Source: Cepaea nemoralis
Taxonomy: Eukaryota > Mollusca > Gastropoda > Stylommatophora > Helicidae
Direction of reading: 5' to 3'
DNA: 64,000 nucleotides
NCBI GenBank assembly: GCA_014155875.1
Contig: JACEFZ010013275.1
Coordinates: 237,816 to 301,815, forward strand
A program made the position numbers and the translations under genes. The notes under the pieces were generated by a model. The model did no database searches, had not been told where the DNA came from, and saw only the letters and a program-made list of their open reading frames with translations. The stretch's first letter is position 1. Every line of letters begins with the position of its first letter. Shown in pieces: positions 22,101-35,322 of this stretch.

Positions 22101-25100
22101 ACTTGAGACTTAATAAAGAGTTTCAGAAAGTAGATAAAGAAATTCAAGAACAATACAGAGTGACTGTGAAAAATAGGTACAATGCAATAGCTAAATTACA
22201 GAGTATAAATGAACAAAGGGAAATGTTAAGGGTCTCCATTCATCAAACTAGCAAAGAAATATTATGGAGAGAAGCCAGAAAGCTAAGAAACAATGGATGA
22301 ATGAAGAAATCTTAATGCTGATGGACAAAAGGAAACAGAATAAAAATGACAAACAAGAGTATGCTAAGATAAATAAAGAAATAAGAGATAAATATGTGAA
22401 GGCAAAAGAAAGTTGGTTAAACGAGCAATGCAAAAGAATTTAATTAAATTCCATTAAAGATCCAAAAAATCTACACAGAGAAATCAGTGAGTTCACAGGT
22501 AGAAAAATAAGAATAAACACAGGGTGTTTAAAATAAAAAACAAGAAAGATATTATTGGAGGAAGATGCTTTAATAAAGAGGTTGAATGAGTATATAAGAG
22601 ACATATGATGGAGAAAGGGCAGAATTAACAGAAGAAAGTAATTTAGAAGGTCGACCTGTTCTAAAAGAAGAAGTCGCTGACACTATAAAACATATTTTTT
22701 TTTCCCGCGTTTCCATCCTGTTTCAGGATATTGCGGTCAACACCAACATCTTTTAGCTGTATGTTGATTCCTAGGCTAGATTACGCTCATCAGCACGCCA
22801 CGACTTTCTGAGCGACCGGCTGCATACTCTCATAAGTCTCTAGCATGACTCGAACCACTTCTGATTCTCGTCCGCTCACGTTGACTACGAGAGTATTCGG
22901 GATTAACGGAGAAAGCTGCTAACCCCTCGGCCAGGCAGCCGGCTAAAAAACATATAAAGAAAGGAAAAATAGCTGGGCCAGATGAAATCACATAGAAGAA
23001 TTAGAAGTATTGGGAGAATTTGGAGTAGATATATTCACCAAAATGTTGAATGATATTTACACCAGTGGATATTTACCGAGCAATACCAAAAAGACCAGGA
23101 GCAATTGAATGCAAAGATTTTCATACACTTAACCTCATAAACCATGTCACTAAGCTTCTACTCAGAATTATAATGAGAACAAGAAAGAAAATAAAAAAGG
23201 AAAATAGTGAAGAACAGTATGGTTTTGTGGAAGGAAAGGGTGCAAACAATGCAATATATATATTACGAACACTAATGAAAAGGTCAATAGAGACACAGAA
23301 AGACATATATTTGTGCTTCATAGATTATACTAAGGCATTTGATAAAGTAAAACATGATGAACTGAGTAAAATGTTGGAAGATATCAACATTGATGGGAAA
23401 GATTTAAGAATAATAAAGAATATATACTGGAACCAAGTAGCAGCAATTAAAATGGGAAATAAAGAGGGTAGTTACCAACAGATAAAGCTAGGAGTACGAC
23501 AGGGGTGTGTCTTGTCGCCAGATCTTTTCTCCCTCTATAGTGAAGTAATAATGAGAGAGATCAAAGAGAAGCCAGGAATACTAATCGGAGGTTATAATAT
23601 AAATAATATACGCTATGCAGATGACACAGTATTGTGGCGGATAATGTCATAGACCTACAGCAATTGTTGGACATTGTAGTAACAGATAGTGCACAGAAAG
23701 GAGTCTTCTTGAATATCAAGAAAACAGTAACAATGGCGATATCAAAGAAAATGGTGACACCAAAATGTGACATAGAAATAGAAGGGGAAATACTTAACCA
23801 GGTGGATAATTTTAAATACCTAGGGGCACTTATAACATCAGATGGAAGATGTACAACAGAGATTAAGAGCAGAATAAGGCCGGGAAAAACCACATTTAAG
23901 AAAATGGAGTATCTTATGCAATAAGTCACTATCAGTGAATGTAAGAAAGAGAGTGCTGAAATGCTATATAGAACCAGTTTTGCTGTATGGCAGTGAATCT
24001 TGGAATGTAAGTGAACATATTAGGAAGAACTTAGAAGAAACAGAGATGTGGTTTTTGAGACGAATGTTGCGAATTCCTTGGACTGCTAGAGTAACTAACA
24101 ATGTTTGCCTGAAAGAGGCTAATGAAACTAGAACACTATATACAACAATAAGAAAGAGACAAACAGCTTTCTTTGGTGATGTGATGAGAAGAGAGGCAGA
24201 GGGAGACCAAGAGAAATGATGTTGGATGGATTAAGACAGTGGCATGGAGGAATATCATCAGCAGAGTTGATCCAGAACACCAAAGACCGAGATCTGTGGA
24301 GAACTGTGAATGTCTATGCCATCTGACAGGGCACTTGATGATGATGTTACTGATCATATTGCTATGGCATGTTACTGAGCATATTACTATGACACATTAG
24401 TGTCACAACAGGAAGTCAATGATGAAGCTTGGCTGAGCAGTGTAGGGTTTGAACCTCGTACTGTGCCATCAAGCACCAGAAGTTAAAGCGTAAGCACCTT
24501 AAACCTTGCAGCCACTGAGAGACTGCCCTATGCAAGTTATTTACTTGAAATATAAACTTAATGCCACATCTTCAGTGTCAAGGTGCAGGGGTGACCAGGA
24601 CTCACTATAGTGCATGAGCCAGCTAGTCAAAAAGCTTACATACATGGTGTAACACAGATATACAGTTGAGCATCACACAGTTTGTTTGATGCCTGGGCTC
24701 GTCACTTGTCACAGTGAGGATAAGACTGATTGCCTCTCCCTCCTGGCTCCAGGCCTACAACATGTGACGGCGCTGTCATATCACTGACCCATAGCAAGAA
24801 ACTACTACAGCACCATATTTTTGTTATTTTATCATACAATTTATCTGAACATCACAATTGTCAGATGATCCATGGAAATAGCATGTGGGATACACTACAG
24901 CCACAACCGGCCCATTGACACCATGACACGAGGAAACATCTTCAGCTAATTCTTTGACCATGCATTCATGTAGATCCCATATGACACTGAAACAACAGAT
25001 GGTTGAGTTAGCCATGTATTCAGTGGACTAGTGACATCTGTCTAGCACTTCTGCTGCTACACAGTCAGCAGCAGTTGGAATAAAACTGTTTTGCTGATGA

Positions 25101-28100
25101 TAAACATACATGTTTAAACAAAGAAGCCTCAAACAGTTGGTTGCCCAGTTTGTTGCCTGGCAGACTTTTCTGCACCTAGTCAGGTGCATACTGCAGAGTT
25201 AGATTTCATATGAAGTGAAAAGATGAATCATGTTTTGACTGAAATACATAATCAAAACAATGTTTTCCCACAGTGAATTTGAATAACGAAGACACAAACA
25301 ATAGATTGCATGATTTATTGCCTGGCAAATTTCATCATAACACACACAGTTACTGATACTGTTTGAATGTGGAGCATTTGTTATTGCCAAAGTAATTGCT
25401 GATTTGTTACAGTCTTTCTGTCTGCAAAAATTGGTTAGAAACTCATAATTGCTGAAAATATATTGTTCTGTAACAAATAACATATTTCATGTGTTTGGTT
25501 CTGCAGCATCTTCTCTTTCCTTGATGTGGTGTCACTATGCAGGTGTGCTCAGGTGTCCAAGGTATTTGCAGTGTTTCTAAACATGTTTGTGTGTTGATAA
25601 TGATGGAAAGGATAATGTTGTCACTTCTAGTATAAATAAAAACACAAAACAGGACTGACAAGCTCGACAGATGGAAAGACACACAGATACAAACACAAAT
25701 TTTTGTTTGGACTCCCAGAACAACTTGGCAACAGTAACACACATTTTGTATACCTAAGGTAAATAAGGATGATGTTAACAATATATCAAAGGAGGATGAT
25801 ATACTTCAGCTTGTAATGTTGGCCTGGTCATAATTTTAGATGGCAAAAATAAGTTTCTCAGTGTACCAGAGGACAGAGTCATGATTGACAGTGTCTGCTC
25901 CAGAACAGGCACAAAGAGATGAAGAAATTATGCTTGTCTATGCCATGGAACAGGCATGCGGTTTTCATTATCAGTTTTTCCAATGAAGAGTCTGAGGTGT
26001 GTTTTCTCTGTTGATTGAATTGTTATTCTTAGTTAAATCATAATAATGAGGAATTTGAGGCATCTCTTCTCTGTTGCTTGAATTATTTTTCTTAGTTAAA
26101 ATCATAATAATTAAAGAGTTTCTGACACATGTCAGTTGATTGTTTCAGTACTGGAATATGCTGGCCTTGGACGGCAGCAACTGGCAGAGAATCGACCTGT
26201 TTGACTTTCAGACGGATGTTGAGGTATGTCTACAAGTGGTAGTCGTGGTCATGCTAGAGGCTCTATAGGTAGACCTGTGACACCCTTGACAAAGTGGACG
26301 TGCAGAGATCGGTCACTCACAGGGGTCCTGGGTTGTTTCATGGGATATATTTGTGTTCATAGTTTATGGTTAGTTTCATAGTTTATTATTGGTTTCATGG
26401 TTTGTGCTTGGTTTCATTGTTTGTCATTGGTTTCATAGTTATTGTTTGGTTTCATGATTTGTGATTGATTTTATAGGTCATTTTTGGTTTACAATGAGGC
26501 ATGGTTGATAGGATCATTTTTGAATTAACTTAATGGTGTATAGGTAGTTACATGGTTTGTGGCGGTGTATTGACTGTGATTGTTTTCATGGCTTGTGATT
26601 GTTTTCATGGCTTGTGATTGCTGTCATGGGTCATGGTTGATTTCATGGGTTGTGATTGCTTTAATTGGTTATGGTTGGTCTCATGGGTCATGGGTGGTTA
26701 AAATTTTGTAGTTGGTTTTATTGATAGTGTTTGCAATTGCTTTCATGGCTAGTGATTGCTTTCATGGCTTGTGATTGCTTTCATGGCTTGTAATGCTTTC
26801 ATGGCTAGTGATTTCTTTCATGGCTTGTAATTGCTTTCATGGCTAGTGATTGCTTTCATGGCTAGTGATTGCTTTCATGGCTTGTGATTGCTTTCATGGC
26901 TTGTGATTGCTTTCATGCCTAGTGATTGCTTTCATGGCTTGTGATTGCTTTGATGCCTAGTGATTGCTTTCATGGCTAGTGATTGCTTTCATTGGTTCTG
27001 ATTTGTTTCATTTTCTGTTTGTGGTTGAGTTCTTGGTTTGTGGTTGGTTTTATATGTTGTAATTGCTTTCATGGGATATGCTTGATGTTGTAAATGGAAT
27101 AGGTTTGGTGTAGTTTGCTTGGGATTATGTGTTGTCATCATCATCATGTATTGCAAGGAAAAGGTTATTGAAAGTAGAACATTATTTACAAATATAACAA
27201 GGAGTAAGACAGTTTTCTTTCTGCATGTAATGAGAAGAGATTAATGAGAAGAGATGTATTTGAAAACATTGTGACAACTGTAAGGATCAGCAGGTGAAGA
27301 GCCAGGGGCTGACCAAGAGAAATGCTGAGGGATAGATTCAAATGGTGGCTTGAAGGAATGTCATCAGAAGAATTGATCAAGAGCACCAAGGACTGAGATT
27401 TGTATAGATGCCTACACCAGTTGGCAGGGCACTTGATGATGATTCTCATCATGTGTTTTAGCCATTGGGCTGGTAAATAAGCTTATTGATCACCCAATGG
27501 CATAGTTTTATGTCTTGTATGACTATCTTTAATTACACATGTCTGCATTAAAACATCTGTGCTTGCCCTCTTTATAAATGCCTTCCTTAAACTACCTCTT
27601 ATTCTTGTGTGCTTATTTTGCCATTTTGTACTGTCTGTGTTTGTTTCTTTATGTTTTTGAATGTATAATGATATGTCAGATATTATAATAGTATTTTAGG
27701 GTGGTGATTGGTTTCGCTGTTGAGTTTTATTTCATGGGTTGTGTTTTGTTTCAAGGTTTGTGTTTTGTTTCATGGGTTATTTCATGGGTTCTGGATTGTT
27801 TCATGGGAGTTGTGTTTTATTTCATGTTTGTGCTTATTCCATGGGTTCTCGCTTATTTCATGGGTTGTGTTTTATTTCATGGGTTCTCGCTTATTTCGTG
27901 GGTTGTGTTTTATTTCATGGGTTGTGTTTTATGTCATAGATTGTGTTTTATTTTATAGACTGTGTTTAATCTCAATTTTTTAAAAATATTATATATTGTG
28001 ATTTATTTCATGGTTTGTGTTTTATTTCATAGATTGTGATTATTTCATGGGTTGTGTTTTATTTCAAAGTTTGTGTTTTATTTCATAGATTGTGTTTTAT

Positions 28101-31100
28101 TTCATAGACTATGTTTAATTTCATAGTTTGTGTTTTATTTCATAGATTTGTTTAATTTCATAAATTGTGTTTAATTTCATGGGTTGTGTTTTATTTCATA
28201 GATTGTGTTTAATTTCATGGGTTTTGTTTAATTTCATAGATTGTGTTTAATTAATGAGTTGTGTTTTATTTCATAAATTGTGTTTAATTTAATGGGTTGT
28301 CATTGATTTCATCGCCAGGGTCCAGTGGTAGAGTACATGTCTCAGAGATGTGGTGGCTTTCTCAAGGATTTGAGTTTGCGAGGGTGTCAGAGTATTACAG
28401 ATGCTGCTTTACAGTAAGTGGGTGAAACAGAGTTGACACTTAGTGGACCAAGCAGTGCTACAAGTGGGTGAAATAGAGTTGACAGTAAGTGGGTAAAATA
28501 AAGTTGACAGTAAGTAGGTAAAATAGAGTTGACAGTAAGTGGTAAGTGGGTATAATAGAGTTGATATTAAGTGGGTAAAACAGAGTTGACAGTAAGTTGG
28601 TAAAATAGAGTTGACAGTTAGTGGGTTAAATAGAGTTAACAGTTAGTGGGTTAAATAGAGTTGACAGACATCATCATCATCATCATCATCATCATCTCCC
28701 ACTTCTGCTGTCAAGCGTCGTGGGAAGGAATAATTTGCGTTCCAGCGCATTGTGGGCAGCACTGGATAGTGTCATTCCGTGGGTTGTACAATGTCTTTGA
28801 TGTCGTCAATCCATTTTCTTCTTGGACGTCCTCTTGGTCTCGTCGCAGATGATCTTTGATGTAAGGCCAGTGATGGTAGTTGCTGATGTTGCATTCTAAC
28901 GACATGGCCAAACCACTTGATCTTCTGTCTTTCAATAAATGTGGCACAAAGTGTTGATTCCACAGTTTGTCTGATAATAGCACTTCTTACTCGGTCTCGT
29001 ATTGTTAAGTTGGCAGCTCTCCTCAGGCATCTCATTTCACAGGTGTTGATTTTGCGAAGGTGTATTTTGGATAAAGTCCAGGTTTGAGATTGGTAGCATA
29101 GGGTTGGTGTGAATATGGTGTTTATTATCTGTCGTTTTGCGGACATGGGTATATTTGGATGTTTGAGTAAGGGTGATAGTTGATATGTAAGTGCACTAGC
29201 TTTTTGACATCTGATTTCAATTTCTCTGTCCAATCTGCCATCTTCTGTGATCATACTTCCAAGGTATTTGAATTCTTTAACTTGTTTCAGAGTTCTGTTA
29301 TTTATCTGTATACTTAGTGGGCCCGGCGATCTGCTAACTTGCATTACTTCGGGTTTGGCTGTATTTATACCCATATTGTATCTCCTGCATGTTGAACTCA
29401 GATTATTAATATGATTTTGCAGTCTGTTGACAGTAAGTGGATAAAATAGAGTTGACAGTTAGTGGGTAAAATAGAGTTGACAGTAAATTGGTAAAATAGA
29501 GTTGACAGTTAGTGGATAAAATAGAGTTGACAGTAAATGGGTAGAATAGAGTTGACAGTAAGTGAGTAAAATAGAGTTAACATTAAGTGGGTAAAATAGA
29601 GCTACAATAAGTGGGTAAATGTTTAGATGAATAAAGTTATGAGCCGTTGAATGTATAGTGAGTGAACAGATTTGTCTGATGTGCTAATATCACCTCTGAA
29701 GTAGGAGTGGGTTCACCTGATGGCAAGTGACACTAGTAATAGGGAAAGCTAATCCACACACAAAAATCAGTCCAGTGCACAAAAAATAATAGCATGCGTG
29801 TGGACTACACTTGAGTTCAGAGAAAGCAAGCACAAAAAAGCTCATATCTGTAAATATTAGTAATGTGTTTGAATGTATGTAACTGTGAGTATGGTTACAT
29901 ATTTTTATGTTGTTATGTATATAAATATTGATTTCTCTTTTCTCTTGCTACCCACTTCTCTCCTGTTATCTCTTGTTCTTAAAAATGGTATCAGTCTTGA
30001 TCTGTGAAGTTATTAAGCATGCAAACAACAAAGCTATGTGTTCAGGCATAGAACCATACGAGGGCTTCAAATGAAAACCTTACAAGTGTTTTTTGTGTGT
30101 GAATATATTCTGAAAAAGTAAAGAACAAATGTATCATTTTTCAATGTAGTCACCACTGCATTCATTGCAAGTTCTCCAGTATCGATAAAATGCTTGGATT
30201 CCTGTAGAAAGAATTTCACTTGGTCACGTGTGTAACCACTCATGCACCACCTGCTGTACCTCTTCATCGGATCAAACAGTTTTGAAACTGCTTACTCCAC
30301 TTATACACTTGCTGGACTGACAGGCATGCATCACCATACTGGACCTTCATTCGTCAATGAATTTCTATTTGTTTCACCCCTTCACTGATTAAAAAACGGG
30401 TAACAGAACTCCTCTTTGATGCATTTCAAAAGTTGGGTGGCCATCTTTAAACTGTCCTTATGATGTCATTATTGTTCATCTGCACTGTGATGTCATGTGC
30501 TTATTAACACTCTTGACATCCTTAATAACAATATTGACAGGTTACAAGACAATGGCATGGTTATTGTAATTTCTATCACACTTTTAATGTTTTGATTTGA
30601 AGACCCCTCATATGTAGTTAATTTACTTTACTTTCATCACATTTACATTCATCACATTTACTTTCATCAAGATTACTTTCATCAAGTTTACTTTAATCTC
30701 TTGTTGAATTATGTTTTTTTTCTGTTTCATTGCAGGACGTTTGCCCAACAATGTAGGAATATAGAGTGTTTAATCTTGAATAAATGTATGGATGTGACAG
30801 ACCTGTAAGTATGACATGGCACCACGTGTTTCTATCTTGTTTGTCTGTCTATCTCATTCTGGGTATGGTGTTACCACAAGTTTGTATCTTATTTCTGTCT
30901 GTCACATGTTGACTGTTGTATCACTACAAGTTTGTATTTTGTTTGTCTGTCTCATGTTGTCTTTTGTATCGCCACAAGTTTGTTTCATGTCTGCCTGTCC
31001 ATCTCATGTTGGCCATTGTATCACAGTTAATCTGTATCTTGTTTGCCTGTCTCATCTGGCTGTTGCATCACCACCCTTTCCAGTCTTTAAGTTAATTAAA

Positions 31101-34100
31101 AGCTGACATGAGGACTATCTGGCCGAGTGGATAGAATACCAGTATTTTAAAATCTCAAGATATGGTACCTCAGCCCACATCAGGAAAACCACTGTCTGAG
31201 AAGCCAGCTGCAACTGTTTCATTGTTGACAAATTAATTGACAATGACAGTAGCAGAACGTCTCTAAAATGTACACTACTTCATGTAATTATAAAATGATG
31301 TAAAAGTAAGCTATAGATTGCTTGAATCCTTTTAATTACGTCTTGCTAAATTGCTTCATAAAATAATAAAATAACAATGTATTTTACAAAATGTACAACC
31401 GTGGCGAAGGGGTTACAGATGCAGTTTGTAATCCACAAACCAAGTTCAAAACAGCTGCAGGCAATTTGGCATCAGACTGCCTTCATTGGTATTTTTAAAA
31501 ATAAAATGCTATTGGTGCTGGTCGTTCAGAAAGCAATGGCAAACTGCTGAATGTAAACTTGCCAAAAGATCACAAACAGCCAAAATATGCTTTGGTTGAC
31601 TGCAACATCTTGTCAAGGATATACAACTAACTTGTTTTAACAAATCTACATGTTGTTAGAAATTGACATAAAAATAAACCATAAATTGCTTAAATCCTTT
31701 TAATTGCTTCTTGCTAGATTGTTTCTTAAAATATCAACGTATTTAATGAGATGAACAACACTTCATGTAGTTTGAAAATGATGTAAAATTAAGCAAAAAT
31801 TTGAAATCCTTTTAACTGTTTCTTAAAATTCCAGTGTATTTTATGAAATGTAGAACACTTCATGTAGTTAGAAAAAGTGATCAGGTTGTACACAATTTGT
31901 TTACCATGGAGCCAGCATTCAGTTACTGAGCATTCAGGTGTAGCTCTTAGATTTGAACATCCAGGAAGGCTAACCCGGTAAAAAACGCCCGCAGTAGTCA
32001 GATGTGCTGACCTAAGGGTGCAAATAAAATTGGCACAACGCAATTACGTCTGAAAAAACACTCCGAACGAACGCAGAAAGAGAAGAAGAAGAAGATTTGA
32101 ACACATTTGGAAATTATCACAAAAGAAGTTAGAAATTAATATAGATACTAGAAAAACAATGTGATCAGTGATGTAAACAGTGATTCTGAATGACTCTGGC
32201 TGTCTTAGCTCAGATTGCAGCCTTTGGTTCCATGACGCCGACTGTTATTGGCAGACTACTCACTCTTTCTGTGTAGTTCCATCCAGAATAATGAGGACAG
32301 CCAAAGAGCTGCAGTAGCATAGTGGCTAGATGCTGGCCTGCCACCCAGTGGTCATGGGTTCGATTCTGCATCTGAGCAGACTTGTACAATTGACCAAGCT
32401 CCCAGGTCGACCAGGAAATGTCTTGGGAGATAAATGTGGCTGGTGTGAAACTGATAACATGACCCACCCAGTGCCGAGTGGTCTGTAACAGTATGGGTTT
32501 AGCACAATATACCCAGCCCACGTAAGGCATGTGAAAGCATCCTTGAGTTACTTATTCACTTGACTAATTATCCCAGCTACAGGTCAGGTCTCAGTCAAAT
32601 ATGACAGCTATTGTATATCGTATGACAGTAGACGGTACTACCTGCTTTCTGTTAGCACTGAATGTTGGGCGGCGCTCACCAAACCCGACACTCCACATTC
32701 TGCCAACAGCTTCGGGCGGAGGAGTGCTATTGGGAGAGTACAAGCCTTATCCTAGTGCGAGGAAATGCAACCTAAAGACTAAATGTCACGGCAGGGCAGA
32801 CCAGCCCCTAAACCTTGGTCTAGCAACTGATCTAGGATGGAAGCTCTGACAGGCTAACAGTTAGAGCATTGCTTTGCTGATCTGGCAGCTTCTGCAGCTT
32901 GTCCTGTTCCAGACATATTTTTATCTTTCCTTTGGAGTAAACTAGACAGGCAGATAGGGAGATCATGCTGCATGGGCAACACATGGTGTCTAAATTCAGC
33001 CCAGGCTTTGTGTTATGGAGAGGTGTAACTCCATTTTGCAAACTATCGTCTGTCAAGACGGCCAGGTGCCAGTCAGTATTCCAGCTACAATAAACCACTG
33101 CAATTGACCCAGATCCAATAGTTGATGCTACCTTTTCTAACTGCCCTGGTCGCTGTCTATCCAGCTGGTTTGGGAGGTCACCAGTGGTGAATTGTTGTCA
33201 GTCAAAATCATCTCGTAATGACATGATTGATTGATTGATTGATTGATTTAGGAATCGACATCACAGCATTCGGGGCATTCCCATAAGTGCTCCGTCCCCA
33301 TCCAGCAAAGAGTTCCAACACTAATAGTACCAGTAGCAATCTGATTATAAGTCCGTCTCGCCTTTCCTCTGAGCGTAGAGAGTCGGCCAGATCCCTTCGT
33401 CACTCCTCGTCTCATTCTTGCCAGACCATGGTAATCCATTTGCTCCTCCGAGGTGTGCACGTGCTCCCACAAGGCCGCAACCACATCTACCTTGTCATGT
33501 ATCAATACTCCACCATGTTCTGCAGAGCCAGCCAATCTGTCCGCCTGTTCATTTCCCAGCACACCGGCATGCCCCGGAGAAAAGATCCAGGCCATGCTTG
33601 TCACCCGTGACCTCCGAAGTGAAGCAAGCCACTCCGCACGAAGTCTGCCCGTCCTCACCCTCGTCAGCATGCTTTCTGAGTCAGTTACAATCACGATGTG
33701 TGTGTGTGTCGTATTCTCCATCCAGCGGAGAGCCGCAGTGACTGCCTCCACTTCCATTCTTAAGCTGGATGTTGTGGTATCATATGCCAGGCTCTCCTGC
33801 CCCAAACATCGACCATTAGCTTTGGCTATGAACCCCCAGCCACTTCTCTCACCTCTTGACACCGAACCATCTGTGTAGATAATCACATCATAATGGCATA
33901 CTCGTAATGACATTCCTGAAGCCACTTGTGTTTGTTTTGTATTGTTGTTGTACTGGTTCTTAATAAAAGTTAAATATTCCCTAATCTGTCTTGCTCAATG
34001 AAATTTAAATATATCCCAATCTATCTTGCTCAATGAAAATTAAATATACCCCAGTCTATTTTGCTCAATGAAAGTTAAATATACCCCAATCTATCTTGCT

Positions 34101-35223
34101 CAATAAAAGTTGAATATACCATAATCTATTTTGCTCAATAAAAGTTAAATATACCCTAATATATTTTGCTCAATAAAAGTTAAATATACCCTTATCTATT
34201 TTACTCAATAAAAGTTTAGTGGTCCCTAATCTATCTTGCTCAATAAAAGTTAAATATACACTAATCTATCTTGCTCAATAAAAGTTAAATATACCCTAAT
34301 ATATTTTGCTCAATAAAAGTTAAATATACCCTTATCTATTTTACTCAATAAAAGTTTAGTGGTCCCTAATCTATCTTGCTCAATAAAAGTTAAATATACA
34401 CTAATCTATCTTGCTCAATAAAAGTTAAATATACCCTAATTTGTCTTGCTTATTGAAAGTTCATTATACCCTAATCTATCTTGCTCAATAAAAGTTCAGT
34501 GTCTCCTAATCTATCTTGCTTACTGCCATTACTGATTGGCCTTGCTGGACACATTCAAATACATACTTGTTTTACATGAGTGTAACTTCCCTTGTTGTTA
34601 ACCACCAACTCTGGTCTTGGTGCTCAACGTTATATAAAGATGTGTTCAGATTAGATATGTGTTGACAAATTATAAAGACAGTGATAAAGAGCTGATCCAT
34701 CTAATGAGAAAAGCCAGTGCATTTTAATCTGTCTACCTGCCTGCATGCCTACCTGCCTACTTACTATCTATTTGCCTGCCTACCTACCTAACATATATGT
34801 CTAGCCTTTATGCTTGACTTCTTACACACATTCCTACAGAATTATCTACTAAATAAACATAGCTACAAACCTACCTATTTACTTACATATCTAGCTATCT
34901 ACCAACATATTCTCCTAACTTAGCTTCTCCTATGTCTGTCTAACTTATTTCGTCTGCCTATCTACCTATCTATTGTATATCTACCTACTACCTCACTTTG
35001 TCTGCTACATTCGTATATCTCAATATAAGGTAAATCTAGGAAAAAGGAGGTAGGGGATTTAAAACTAAGTTAAAATGTTCTCAGAATTCTTATTCTTTTT
35101 GTTTTCTTCCCCAAGAACGTGTGATAGTTTAAGTAAATACAGCAGCAAGTTGCGCAAGCTTGACCTGGCTTCATGTCCGAAGATTACAGACCTCTCATTG
35201 AAATATCTCAGGTAAGCTCAGTG

Positions 35224-35322
<99 letters not shown>

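Larger units (their letters stand above)
21075..24352 (+). mobile_element. LINE-A, longest copy, endonuclease plus reverse transcriptase
   Basis: The endonuclease part has [11 protein letters not shown] near 21225 and, after a nested insertion, [12 protein letters not shown] and SDHVPL near 22050. The reverse transcriptase frame at 23050-23652 has [15 protein letters not shown] (motif A), [14 protein letters not shown] (motif B) and RYADDTVL (motif C). Frames at 23634-24219 carry the C-terminal region ([33 protein letters not shown]), ending [14 protein letters not shown] in another frame. The 3' tail is TGATGATG. Many frameshifts, so inactive. Apurinic-type endonuclease plus RT suggests an RTE-like clade, tentatively. 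It holds a TTAA element and a SINE1. Confidence 0.9.

Noticed and set aside
28317..30057. CRISPR-like array from regular 25-bp repeats
   Set aside because: Direct tandem repeats without unique spacers in a eukaryotic intron.
33287..33878. Plus-strand frames of 107-141 residues
   Set aside because: Shadows of the antisense RNase H domain of LINE-F.
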